Shown: one piece after another, positions 25,495-34,138 of the stretch
Numbering within the stretch: the stretch's first letter is position 1
Layout: each line of letters begins with the position of its first letter
DNA from: Chitinophagaceae bacterium
GTDB taxonomy: Bacteria > Bacteroidota > Bacteroidia > Chitinophagales > Chitinophagaceae
Direction of reading: 5' to 3'
Length of the DNA stretch: 64,000 bases
Assembly: GCA_016710165.1 (NCBI GenBank)
Contig: JADJLJ010000001.1
Span: 1,178,001-1,242,000 of the forward strand
Notes under the pieces: model-generated
What the model saw: the letters and a program-made list of their open reading frames with translations, nothing else
Database searches by the model: none
What the model was told of the DNA's origin: nothing
Position numbers and translations under genes: made by a program

Positions 25495-27798
25495 TTATTT
25501 TATCCAGCTGACCATGCCGGTTCTCACATCCGCGGAATTTCCTCCGATCATTATGGCAAATTCGCCGGCCTCCCAATCAAATTTCAGATCTGAATTATAA
25601 AATTTCAGGTCACTGGTCGTGATGCTGAAAGAAACGGTCCTGCTTTCCCCTGCCTTCAAAGATATCTTCTGAAAACCTTTCAATTCCTTTACCGGCCTGG
25701 TGATGCTGCCCACCATATCCCGTATGTAAAGCTGTACCGTTTCTTTACCATCTGCCTTACCGGTATTGGTAACCGTAACTGTGGCTGTCAGCTGTTGATT
25801 GCCTTTCAGTGAAGTGCTGCTGAGTTTAATATCGCTGTAACCAAAAGAAGTGTAGCTCAATCCAAACCCAAAGGGGTATAACGGATCATTGGATACATCT
25901 AAATAATTGGAACGGAATTTTTCAAACCACTTGCCTTTTGCCAGCGGGCGGCCGGTATTTTTATGGGCATAGAAAATTGGTACCTGCCCAATATTCTGCG
26001 GGAATGAAGTGGTGAGTTTGCCCGAAGGGTTCACATCGCCAAACAACACATCGGCAATGGCATTGCCAGCTTCGCTTCCGCCAAACCATACATTCAAAAT
26101 GGCCGGAACATTCTTTTGCTCCCAGGAAAGTGCCAATGGCCTGCCGGTGAATAATACCAGCACGACCGGCTTACCGGTCTTCAACAATGCAGCCAGCAGG
26201 TCTTTTTGAACCTGTGGGATTTCAATGTTTGTACGACTGGAACTTTCGCCACTCATTTCGGAAGCTTCGCCCAGGGTGGCAACGATCACATCCGACTGGC
26301 TGGCCACCTGCAGCGCTTCGTTTAATAATTCTGCCGGGGTACGGTCATCTTTTTTCAGCTCCCTGCCAAACATGGTCCCCCGCTTTTCCAGTTCAGGGTC
26401 TGCTTCAAAGGGCGAACCCTTTGCATAAAGTATTTTGGCATTGCCCCCAACTGCTTTCTCCAATCCCTCTTTCACGGCAATGGCTTTTGAGAGGTCAGTA
26501 GCCACACTCCAGGTACCGGGCATATTCTCTTTCGTATCTGCCAGGGGCCCGATCAGTGCAATGGTACCTGATCTTTTCAAAGGCAGTATATCGTTTTGAT
26601 TTTTCAGCAGCACAAAACTTTCCGCAGCCACTTCCCTTGCCTTTTTAATATTTGCAGCCGTATAAATATCTGTTTTGCTTCTTTGAACATTGCAATACCG
26701 GTACGGGTCATCAAACAAACCGAGTTTATATTTTGCTTCCAGTATCAGCCGGCAGGCATCGTCAATTTCCTTTTGGGTGACCTTTCCTTCCTGCAATGAC
26801 TTTTTCAACGTAAGTAAAAAACCTTCTCCCACCATATCCATATGGATCCCCGCCTTCAATGCAAGCGCTGAAACCTGCTGCAGGTTGCCCATGCCATGAT
26901 CGATCATTTCATTGATACCGGTATAGTCTGTTACCACGAACCCTTTAAAGCCCCATTGTTTACGCAGCACATCCGTCATCAAAAACCTATTGCCTGTTGC
27001 AGGAATACCATCCACTTCATTAAAGGAAGCCATCACGCTTCCGGCGCCTGCATCAACAGCCGCTTTGTAGGGTGGCAAATATTCATTGAACATCCGCAGG
27101 CGGCTCATGTCGGTCGTATTATAATCCCTTCCGGCTTCTGCTGCTCCGTACATGGCATAGTGTTTTACACAGGCCATGATGGTATTTTCTTTTTTCAGGT
27201 CATTGCCCTGGTAACCTCTTACCATGGCCTTAGCCACTTCCGAACCCAGGTAAGCGTCTTCCCCGCTTCCTTCCGAGATCCTTCCCCAACGGGGGTCACG
27301 GGATATGTCAACCATGGGACTGAATGTCCAGCAGATGCCATCGGCGCTTGCTTCGGCAGCAGCGATCCTTGCTGTTTGTTCGATCACCTGCATATTCCAG
27401 GTGCAGGAAAGTCCAAGTGGTATAGGGAAGGTGGTCTGGTAACCATGTATCACATCCATTCCAAAAAGCATCGGTATTTTCAATCGGGTCTCTTCCACCG
27501 CCACCCGTTGCACATCCCGTATCTTTTCCACTCCTTTGATGTTGAACAGTCCGCCTACTTTCCCTTCCTTTATTTTTTTTGCTATATCCGAATTGGACGC
27601 CTGGCCGGTGACAATATCCCCTGAACCAGGCAGGTTGAGCTGCCCGATCTTTTCATCCAGGGTCATCTTCTTCATCAGTGCATCGATGAAGGTCTTCATC
27701 CGGTAGCTATCGGACCGGGGGTCTTGTGTGCTTTGGGCCGACACATTCCATGCTGCTGTCATTAAGATCACGATGCTCAATCGTTGTACTGCTTTCAT
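25495..27798 (-). CDS. GH3 family beta-glucosidase (BglX-like), exported
   Basis: This protein of 767 residues has a signal peptide (ends NVSAQ). The N-terminal TIM-barrel part has KMTLDEKIGQL, LFGMDVIHGYQTTFPIPLG, SRDPRWGRISEGSGEDAYLG and KHYAMYGAAEAGRDYN. The nucleophile is Asp291 in GFVVTDYTG. The alpha/beta sandwich and a C-terminal fibronectin type III-like domain (about 680-755, TGKADGKETVQLYIRD) follow. The length is that of periplasmic BglX. It would release glucose from beta-linked oligosaccharides produced by the GH30 and GH144 enzymes of the same operon. It lies 41 bases before the broken GH3 copy, which it resembles closely; the pair probably arose by duplication. Confidence 0.93.
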   Translation of the reverse strand: MKAVQRLSIVILMTAAWNVSAQSTQDPRSDSYRMKTFIDALMKKMTLDEKIGQLNLPGSGDIVTGQASNSDIAKKIKEGKVGGLFNIKGVEKIRDVQRVAVEETRLKIPMLFGMDVIHGYQTTFPIPLGLSCTWNMQVIEQTARIAAAEASADGICWTFSPMVDISRDPRWGRISEGSGEDAYLGSEVAKAMVRGYQGNDLKKENTIMACVKHYAMYGAAEAGRDYNTTDMSRLRMFNEYLPPYKAAVDAGAGSVMASFNEVDGIPATGNRFLMTDVLRKQWGFKGFVVTDYTGINEMIDHGMGNLQQVSALALKAGIHMDMVGEGFLLTLKKSLQEGKVTQKEIDDACRLILEAKYKLGLFDDPYRYCNVQRSKTDIYTAANIKKAREVAAESFVLLKNQNDILPLKRSGTIALIGPLADTKENMPGTWSVATDLSKAIAVKEGLEKAVGGNAKILYAKGSPFEADPELEKRGTMFGRELKKDDRTPAELLNEALQVASQSDVIVATLGEASEMSGESSSRTNIEIPQVQKDLLAALLKTGKPVVLVLFTGRPLALSWEQKNVPAILNVWFGGSEAGNAIADVLFGDVNPSGKLTTSFPQNIGQVPIFYAHKNTGRPLAKGKWFEKFRSNYLDVSNDPLYPFGFGLSYTSFGYSDIKLSSTSLKGNQQLTATVTVTNTGKADGKETVQLYIRDMVGSITRPVKELKGFQKISLKAGESRTVSFSITTSDLKFYNSDLKFDWEAGEFAIMIGGNSADVRTGMVSWIK

Positions 27799-27810
27799 AC
27801 CTGTGCTTTA

Positions 27811-28470
27811 TTATTTGAGTAAATGAGGTTCGATCAGTTGCTGCCAGATGGCATAGCCTTTCGCATTCATGTGCAGGTTATCCCCCAGGAAAATATCCGT
27901 CATGGGAGTGCCGTCTTCCTTCAGCATGGCGTGGTATACATCTATGAATGCCGTCCGTCTTTTTTTCGCCAGGAATTCCTTTATCATCACATTGGCTGCG
28001 TCAAATTTTTCCATAAGGTGTTTTCTTGACGGGCTGGGTTTCATGGAAACATACGCAATGGGCACTTTCCTGTACCTGTCGCGTATTATTTTAAACAGGT
28101 CAATAAAACGCTGCGCCAGTTGAGCCGGGTTCAGACTGTCGTTGGCAGCAAAGTCATTCTCCCCACAGTAAATGAGTACCTGTTTTGGTTTGTACGGAAG
28201 GATGATATCATTTGCATACCGGGTCACATCCAGCAGCGTAGAACCACCGAAGCCACGGTTTATGATAACATGACCGGGAAAATGATCCTGCACATCTTTC
28301 CACATCCTGAAAGAGGAACTGCCCACAAACAGGACCGCATTTGGGGGAGGAAATGAGACCGAATCCTGTTTTTTGAATTCCGCGATCTCCCCGGCAAAGG
28401 GCTGGGCATCTAAAAACAATGCCGCAAACAAAAAAAGGCATACAAAAAATATCTTTCTTCTCACTGTCAT
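27811..28470 (-). CDS. Secreted SGNH/GDSL-type esterase
   Basis: This 219-residue protein has a signal peptide (ends FLDAQ). It is an SGNH hydrolase of the platelet-activating-factor-acetylhydrolase-like group. VLFVGSSSFRMW is block I, with the nucleophile in GSSS at 50-53. NRGFGGST is block II, CGENDFA is block III with the Asn, and GDNLHMNAKGYAIW carries the Asp/His pair. It differs from the CE12 proteins of the pectin locus in lacking GDSTM. It directly abuts the GH43-like gene (no gap) and sits 12 bases before GH3. The presence of an esterase suggests that the target glycan carries acyl groups such as acetate or succinate. Confidence 0.88.
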   Translation of the reverse strand: MTVRRKIFFVCLFLFAALFLDAQPFAGEIAEFKKQDSVSFPPPNAVLFVGSSSFRMWKDVQDHFPGHVIINRGFGGSTLLDVTRYANDIILPYKPKQVLIYCGENDFAANDSLNPAQLAQRFIDLFKIIRDRYRKVPIAYVSMKPSPSRKHLMEKFDAANVMIKEFLAKKRRTAFIDVYHAMLKEDGTPMTDIFLGDNLHMNAKGYAIWQQLIEPHLLK

Positions 28471-30213
28471 TTACTCCACTTTTATCGTTTTATATTTTCC
28501 GGAGACCCCGTTCCCGTTAATGGCCTCGATGCTGAAATAATAGGTCTTCTGACTATCCATCGTTTTGAGCCAATATTCATTGAAGTCGTAGATCATGATG
28601 CAGCTGTACAGTTTATCCGGGGCTGTTCCATAGTAAAGGTTATAGGCGAAGGCATTGTCAACGGGCTGCCATTTGATGTAGGCGCTGCGTTTGTCTTTTT
28701 CTGTTCTTAATACGATGAGATTACCGACGGCACCGGGTTTTGCGCCATTCCCGTTTCCAAATACCCGCAACCCGCTGATGGCAAATTTTCCGGTGGGCAT
28801 GTGAATGTTCTCCAGCCTGATATATCTTGCCTGCACCGGTGCAGCCAGCTCCACATAATCATGCGGCACATCTGTTTTGTTATTGCTTTTATCGATGAGT
28901 ACATCCCATTTCCTTCCATCCAAAGAAGAATATACTTTGTACTGGTGATAGGTGGTTGTTTGCTTGCCTAAGAATTCCACATCCTGGTCGGCATAATTTA
29001 TTTGTACCGCATTCACGGTGGAGATAGCTCCCAGGTCAGTTTGTATCCACTCCCCTTTGCCGGCTGTGGCTGCACTCCAGTACGTTTTTATGCTTTCGTC
29101 CACCGCGTTGTTGGCAAAATAGCTGCCCAGTGTGGACGAAACAGTGACCGGCTTCTTATAATTCAGTAAATACCACCCGGCAAATGCGCCGTGTTCTTTA
29201 CCGGCAACGCCCGGCAGGTAATGCGGGTAATCCCCAAACACGGTGTTGCACCACATCACATCATCCCTGTCGAAGCCGGCAGGCCAGATCCCCATTCTCC
29301 GCTCCCAGGTATTCTTTACGCAGATGATACTGGTGGATGTATGCCAGTAATTACCAGTATTATCCTGGAAGGTGGCGCCATGCCCGGCCCCTCTTGAAAA
29401 ACCGCCGGCTTTAAAGCTCAAGGGGTCTGATTGAGGCGTGACGGGTATACCATCGAACAAGGGTTTGGTTCCCACCACCACACCGTCTGCATAGCCGCTC
29501 ATTTCCGTTCCCGGCGCTCCGTATTGAAAATAATATTTACCATTATGCTTGGTCATCCACGCACCTTCAATGAACGGGTCAAGGAACGTATTGTCCATGT
29601 TCTCGCCAAACCTTTGCCAGCCATAGCGCCAGCTTTGCAGCAGGTACATGGGCGTTCTTGTGCCAATGGGCTTAAATGTTTTCCTGTTCAGTTCCACTCC
29701 ATATACCGGGTAATTATTACTGCTTCCGTTATACATGTACAACCGGCCGTCGTCATCGGTAAAAAAAGCAGGGTCCCAGCCACCGATCTCAAAAGAATCA
29801 ACCAGGGGTTTCCAATCGTTTGCTTTGGGATCGGTACTCATCCACAACGTAAACTTACTGGTATAGGTGGACCCAAATACCAGCATCGTATCGCCAATGA
29901 TACCAACCGCCGGTGCACATAATTCATCCCTTGTATCATTCCATGGACGTAAAAACTTACGGGAAACGAAATTCCACTTACTCATGTCATTGCTCCACCA
30001 GTAACCCCACTGGTTGGTACTGAACAGGTAAAAATCGCCCTTATAGTTTACGATAACGGGATCGGCAGTGGCCCGGTGCCTGCCCCATTCAACGAAACTG
30101 GGAAAAGGGGTGTACCCATAATCCACATTGATGGGGTTGCAATATGTTTTTTGCTGTGCGCCCAGGTCCATACTGAACAAGAGACAGCATAAGAGGATGT
30201 ACTTCATTTTCAT
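28471..30213 (-). CDS. GH43-like glycoside hydrolase with F5/8 type C and fibronectin-like domains
   Basis: This exported protein of 580 residues has a signal peptide ending LGAQQ. Its start overlaps the preceding stop as ATGA. The N-terminal half is a five-bladed propeller with the three acids in family context: ATADPVIVNYKGDFYLFS, GGWDPAFFTDDDGRLYMYNG and FIEGAWMTKHNGKYYFQY. At about 355-485 a discoidin (F5/8 type C) carbohydrate-binding domain is seen (AVQINYADQDVEF, ARYIRLENIHMPTGKFAISGLRVFG). A fibronectin III-like segment ends the protein (SAYIKWQPVDNAFAYNLYYG). The enzyme probably acts as an exo-glycosidase on side chains of the target glycan. The subfamily and sugar cannot be assigned by eye; a related propeller family is possible. 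Confidence 0.8.
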   Translation of the reverse strand: MKMKYILLCCLLFSMDLGAQQKTYCNPINVDYGYTPFPSFVEWGRHRATADPVIVNYKGDFYLFSTNQWGYWWSNDMSKWNFVSRKFLRPWNDTRDELCAPAVGIIGDTMLVFGSTYTSKFTLWMSTDPKANDWKPLVDSFEIGGWDPAFFTDDDGRLYMYNGSSNNYPVYGVELNRKTFKPIGTRTPMYLLQSWRYGWQRFGENMDNTFLDPFIEGAWMTKHNGKYYFQYGAPGTEMSGYADGVVVGTKPLFDGIPVTPQSDPLSFKAGGFSRGAGHGATFQDNTGNYWHTSTSIICVKNTWERRMGIWPAGFDRDDVMWCNTVFGDYPHYLPGVAGKEHGAFAGWYLLNYKKPVTVSSTLGSYFANNAVDESIKTYWSAATAGKGEWIQTDLGAISTVNAVQINYADQDVEFLGKQTTTYHQYKVYSSLDGRKWDVLIDKSNNKTDVPHDYVELAAPVQARYIRLENIHMPTGKFAISGLRVFGNGNGAKPGAVGNLIVLRTEKDKRSAYIKWQPVDNAFAYNLYYGTAPDKLYSCIMIYDFNEYWLKTMDSQKTYYFSIEAINGNGVSGKYKTIKVE

Positions 30214-31052
30214 TTATCGATCATTATGGTTGCCAATATGGGGAAATGGTCCGACGGGTATTTCATATCGTACGAATCGGTGATCGTGGCAAATTTTGAG
30301 ACGCTTACCCGCTTATCATCCGAAACAAAAATATAATCAATGCAGCCATCGGGCTTTTCATTGAATTTAAATCCATTCCATGTATCCGCCGCTCCATAAA
30401 CCAGTCTGCTGATGCTGCGGCTGTTCCGCATATTCGCCATCATGTATTGCGCCGGTTCATCACCGGGCCTTGAATTGAAATCGCCGGATACGATCACCGG
30501 GTAGTGCTGCGTATTGAGCTCACGGATCTTTTTAATGATGAGTTTAGCAGATTCCAGCCGGGCCACTTTACCCATATGGTCGAAATGTGTATTGAGCACC
30601 CAGATCAATTGCTTTGTCTTATTGTTCTTAAATAATCCATAGCTACAGACCCTGTTCAATGCAGCGTCCCATCCTTTGGAGGGAATATCCGGGGTTGGCG
30701 ACAGCCAGAAGGTGGATTGCTGCACAACCGTGTATTTATCTTTTTTATAAAAGATGCAGGAGTATTCTCCCGCCTCCCTGCCATCATCCCTGCCCACGCC
30801 GAGATAATCATACCCGTTTAGATTATCCTTTAAATAAGTTAACTGGTGATGCAATACTTCCTGGGCCCCGATAAAATCCGCTTCGTAATAATTCATCAGT
30901 CCGGCCACTTTATCCTTTCTTTTCTCCCACCAGTTCTCGCCATCGCTTTTTACATCCAGCCGGATGTTAAAGCTCATCACTTTTACTTCTGTTTGTGCAT
31001 TGGCAAACAGGGCGATCAGCATGCATGCCGTTAAGATCCGTAACTGCTTCAT
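30210..31052 (-). CDS. Secreted endonuclease/exonuclease/phosphatase (EEP) family protein
   Basis: This protein of 280 residues has a signal peptide (ends LFANAQ). The full metal-dependent EEP active site is present: VMSFNIR (Asn29), GAQE (Glu65), NTHFDHMG (His156), SGDFNSRPG (Asp191, Asn193) and YPSDHFPI (Asp268, His269). Members cleave phosphodiester or phosphomonoester bonds in nucleic acids, inositol phosphates or sphingomyelin. Secreted Bacteroidota members are often found in polysaccharide utilisation loci, where they may remove phosphate-linked substituents. Placement is 2 bases after a GH144-like gene, and its stop overlaps the GH43-like start, so it belongs to the operon. The substrate is unknown. 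Confidence 0.88.
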   Translation of the reverse strand: MKQLRILTACMLIALFANAQTEVKVMSFNIRLDVKSDGENWWEKRKDKVAGLMNYYEADFIGAQEVLHHQLTYLKDNLNGYDYLGVGRDDGREAGEYSCIFYKKDKYTVVQQSTFWLSPTPDIPSKGWDAALNRVCSYGLFKNNKTKQLIWVLNTHFDHMGKVARLESAKLIIKKIRELNTQHYPVIVSGDFNSRPGDEPAQYMMANMRNSRSISRLVYGAADTWNGFKFNEKPDGCIDYIFVSDDKRVSVSKFATITDSYDMKYPSDHFPILATIMIDK

Positions 31053-31054
31053 AT

Positions 31055-32428
31055 TTATTTTAAATAAGGGCTTTCAAAACCTAATTTCTTTAATCCTGTT
31101 CTTATTTCCGGGCAACTCATGAATAATTTCCATAGCAAACCGCTGCGGTAATTCTCCATCATCACCACGATGGGCCCCTGGTCGATGGCTAAATAATGCG
31201 GCACGTACCAGTTGTGTTGTTCACTGAAGGCATCATAAAAACCATAAGGCCCCCACAATTTATCCTTCATATCATTATACCAGTGCTTCATGGCTGCCAT
31301 GGACTGATCCGGGGTATAGGGAAAAGATGATAATGCAGCAGTAGGAGAAATTACGCCAATGTCTCTTTTTGTAGTGGGCGCATGACCGTCGTAGCCCTTC
31401 ACCGAATAGCTGGAAGTAAGTCCCCAGTTGTTGGGACCGTATCCCTTGAACTTATTTGGATTGTCAACACACCACTGGAAATTGATGAGCGCCTGGTTCT
31501 TATTTTCTTCCCAGTAATCTGCATACTTATCTTTCAGGCCCCTGGGGTCCAAACCAAGGTAAGAGTAATGCGCCCAGAATAATGGCCCTCCATTCCAGGC
31601 ATCGCCCTGGTGTTTCATCTGCAATTTGTATTTATAGTTGGCAGCAATGCCATCAGGTTTATTCACCTCTTTTATCTTTCCATTGTCTGCCCAGCCCTCG
31701 TGGTATACTTCGGCAGGCACGCCATGTGTGGGAGAAGAGGCAGCAAGCACATACATGATCAGGCATTCATTATACCCACGAACGGCAAAATTCATCTCCC
31801 ATCCATACGTTGGGCTCCAGTGCCAGTACAATACATTCTTCCCGTTGCGGTACCAGTCGAATTCCACTTCCCTCCATAATTTATCGGCCCGGGCTGCCAA
31901 TGCTTTTTCTTCTGCACTGCCATTTTGAAAATATTGACGTACACAAAGAAGGCCCTGCACCATAAAAGATGTTTCCACCAGGTCGCCGCCATTGTCTTTT
32001 CTTCCGAAAGGAACTACTTTACCCGTCTCTCCATTCCACCAATGCGGCCATGCGCCATGAAAACGGTCAGCTGTTTCTAAAAATCGTACGATCTTTTCCA
32101 GGTGTTTTCTTCCTTCTTCCCTGGCAACAAAACCTCTTTCTATTCCAACCAATATGGCCATTACCCCAAAGCCGGCGCCGCCGCTTGTAACCACGTTCTT
32201 ATCGTTGTATGGATACTTATCATCTGCATGAAAACGTTCTCTTCCTAAACCGCTCACCGGTTCTGCTCCGTCCCAGAAATACCGGAAGGTTTGCTGCTGC
32301 ACCAGCCGGAACAAAGCGGTATCTGCCGGTACAAGCGCTGTATTTTTTTGTGCGGTCACTTTTTCCCCGGAATTGCAGGCGCAAACCAGCAGTATCACAA
32401 ATAAGAAAACAGGGAATCGTTTAGTCAT
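31055..32428 (-). CDS. GH144-like glucoamylase-fold lipoprotein (probable beta-1,2-glucanase)
   Basis: This protein of 457 residues begins with a lipoprotein signal (FLFVILLVCAC, Cys16 or Cys18). The domain starts LVQQQTFRYFWDGAEPVSGLGRERF and includes GFGVMAILVGIERGFV, FHGAWPHWWNG, GGDLVETSFMVQGLL, HWSPTYGWEMNFAVRGYNE and DIGVISPTAALSSFPYTP. It ends near DQGPIVVMMENYRSGLLWKLFMSCPE. This is the (alpha/alpha)6 glucoamylase-like domain (PF10091) that defines GH144. The characterised GH144 enzyme, from a Chitinophaga, is an endo-beta-1,2-glucanase. The paralog at 32442-34124 lies 13 bases upstream. A beta-1,2-glucan target is the best guess; not all PF10091 proteins share that activity. Confidence 0.85.
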   Translation of the reverse strand: MTKRFPVFLFVILLVCACNSGEKVTAQKNTALVPADTALFRLVQQQTFRYFWDGAEPVSGLGRERFHADDKYPYNDKNVVTSGGAGFGVMAILVGIERGFVAREEGRKHLEKIVRFLETADRFHGAWPHWWNGETGKVVPFGRKDNGGDLVETSFMVQGLLCVRQYFQNGSAEEKALAARADKLWREVEFDWYRNGKNVLYWHWSPTYGWEMNFAVRGYNECLIMYVLAASSPTHGVPAEVYHEGWADNGKIKEVNKPDGIAANYKYKLQMKHQGDAWNGGPLFWAHYSYLGLDPRGLKDKYADYWEENKNQALINFQWCVDNPNKFKGYGPNNWGLTSSYSVKGYDGHAPTTKRDIGVISPTAALSSFPYTPDQSMAAMKHWYNDMKDKLWGPYGFYDAFSEQHNWYVPHYLAIDQGPIVVMMENYRSGLLWKLFMSCPEIRTGLKKLGFESPYLK

Positions 32429-32441
32429 GGCTTGCGGACAT

Positions 32442-34124
32442 TTATAAATAAGGCGCTGTAAATCCTAATACATTCTTCATCCCGTTCTTCACTTCGGGGC
32501 AACTGGTCAATAAATTCCATACCAGCCCGCTGCGGTAGTTTTCGATCATCACAATTATTGGCCCCTGGTCAATGGCCAGGAATGAATCGGCATACCAGAG
32601 GTCCTTTAAAGAGAAGGCATCCACAAATCCATACTGCTTCCATATCTTATCCCCCAGTTTGTAATAAAAGAACCGCAACGCATTCATGCTTTCCGTTGGC
32701 GTGTATGGAAAAGAGGAAAGCGCGGCTGTTGGCGAGATCACTCCAATATCATTGTTCGGCTCATTGGCATTGTACCCTCCGGGCACATCACTGGCTGTCA
32801 ATCCCCAGCAAAGATTGCTGTATCCAAAATAACTTCTTGGGTTTGCCTTGCAATACTCGTAATTGATCTTTGTATGATTGGTGACCTGCGACTGGTAATT
32901 GGCATATACATCATTCAAGCCATTTGGGTTAATACCCAGGAATGAATAATGTGCCCAGAAAAGCGGGCCCCCGTTCGCCGGTCCGAGTGGCAATGGATAA
33001 CCATAGTATGTGTTACCGTTCTGCATAGCCCCGTTCCTTGCAAAACCTTCTTTATATACTACCTGCGGAATGCTGAACGTGGTGGATGAAGCAGCAAGGA
33101 TGTAGGTAACCAGGCATTCATTCCATCCTTCGATCTTATGATTCATCTGCCAGGCATAGTTGGGGCTCCAGTGCCAGTACAGAACATTTTGTGATCCCTG
33201 CCTGAACCAGTTCCATTCCACGGCATTCCATAAAAGGTTTATATCCGAACGCAGGGCAGTCTCCCCTGCATCAACCCCACTGAAATATTGCCGGGCAGTT
33301 AATAATCCGGCCATTAAATAAGATGTCTCCACCAGGTCGGCCCCGTCGTCCTTTGTGCTGAAGGGAATAACAACTCCCGTACTTCCATTGAGCCAATGTG
33401 GAAAAGCACCGTGAAATCTCTGGGCGGTATTTTTCAGGAAACCTACAATGGTCTGCATCCTTGCTAAACCCTGCGCCCTGCTGATGAAGTTCCGGTTGAT
33501 GGCAACCGGGATGGACATAATGCCGAAACCAGAACCGCCCGATGTTACCGTTTCGGGGCCCGCATTGCTGCGCTCTCTTGCCAGGCCGCTTACCGGGTGG
33601 CCATAATCCCAGAAATATTTAAAGGTTTGCTGCTGCACCAGGTCAAGCAATGCATTGTCGCTGATGAGCGGGAATTTATCTGTTGAATCGATCTGGGTAA
33701 TGAATGTAATGGTTGTATTGGATGACAGGGCACCACCTTTCACTGACTTCAATGCAGTAGTAGCGTCAATGGTATAACGGGTCAATGCCTTTAATACAGC
33801 GCCCGGATTGATCACCACCGTGCTGTCGCTGTTCTCATAGGCATACCCGGTTCCTATTACGGCTCCGTTCTCTTTAATGGATATGGCTGAAGCAACCGTT
33901 GCACGGTCAACCGCATTGTTAAAAGAAAGGCGGACGACCGGGCTGAGTTTTATATTATAATTGGTGACCGCGGTCAAGGCAGTGCTGTTGTCGATCTTCG
34001 CAGCAACCAATGCAATGGGCACGGGTGGTAATGGAGTTGGTGTGGTACCACCGCCGCTGTCTCCTTTACTGCACCCCAGTAAAAAGAATACCGATGCTGT
34101 TACTGCTGTTGCTGTTCTTATCAT
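32442..34124 (-). CDS. GH144-like lipoprotein with an N-terminal Ig-like (Big_5-type) domain
   Basis: The start at 34124 gives a lipoprotein signal (VTASVFFLLGCSKGDSGG) and 560 residues. The open frame to 34205 overlaps the previous gene and would bury the signal. After a Pro/Thr linker, residues about 35-145 look like a bacterial Ig-like domain (LSPVVRLSFNNAVDRATVASAI and TRYTIDATTALKSVKGGAL). From about 155 the glucoamylase-fold domain begins (LVQQQTFKYFWDYGHPVSGLARER) and shows the same blocks as its neighbour, including FHGAFPHWLNG, DLVETSYLMAGLL and HWSPNYAWQMNHKIEGWNE. The two GH144-like proteins are clear paralogs but not near-identical, so they may split the work between polymer and oligomers. 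It is probably surface-anchored. Confidence 0.85.
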   Translation of the reverse strand: MIRTATAVTASVFFLLGCSKGDSGGGTTPTPLPPVPIALVAAKIDNSTALTAVTNYNIKLSPVVRLSFNNAVDRATVASAISIKENGAVIGTGYAYENSDSTVVINPGAVLKALTRYTIDATTALKSVKGGALSSNTTITFITQIDSTDKFPLISDNALLDLVQQQTFKYFWDYGHPVSGLARERSNAGPETVTSGGSGFGIMSIPVAINRNFISRAQGLARMQTIVGFLKNTAQRFHGAFPHWLNGSTGVVIPFSTKDDGADLVETSYLMAGLLTARQYFSGVDAGETALRSDINLLWNAVEWNWFRQGSQNVLYWHWSPNYAWQMNHKIEGWNECLVTYILAASSTTFSIPQVVYKEGFARNGAMQNGNTYYGYPLPLGPANGGPLFWAHYSFLGINPNGLNDVYANYQSQVTNHTKINYEYCKANPRSYFGYSNLCWGLTASDVPGGYNANEPNNDIGVISPTAALSSFPYTPTESMNALRFFYYKLGDKIWKQYGFVDAFSLKDLWYADSFLAIDQGPIIVMIENYRSGLVWNLLTSCPEVKNGMKNVLGFTAPYL

Positions 34125-34138
34125 CAGATCATAACCTT

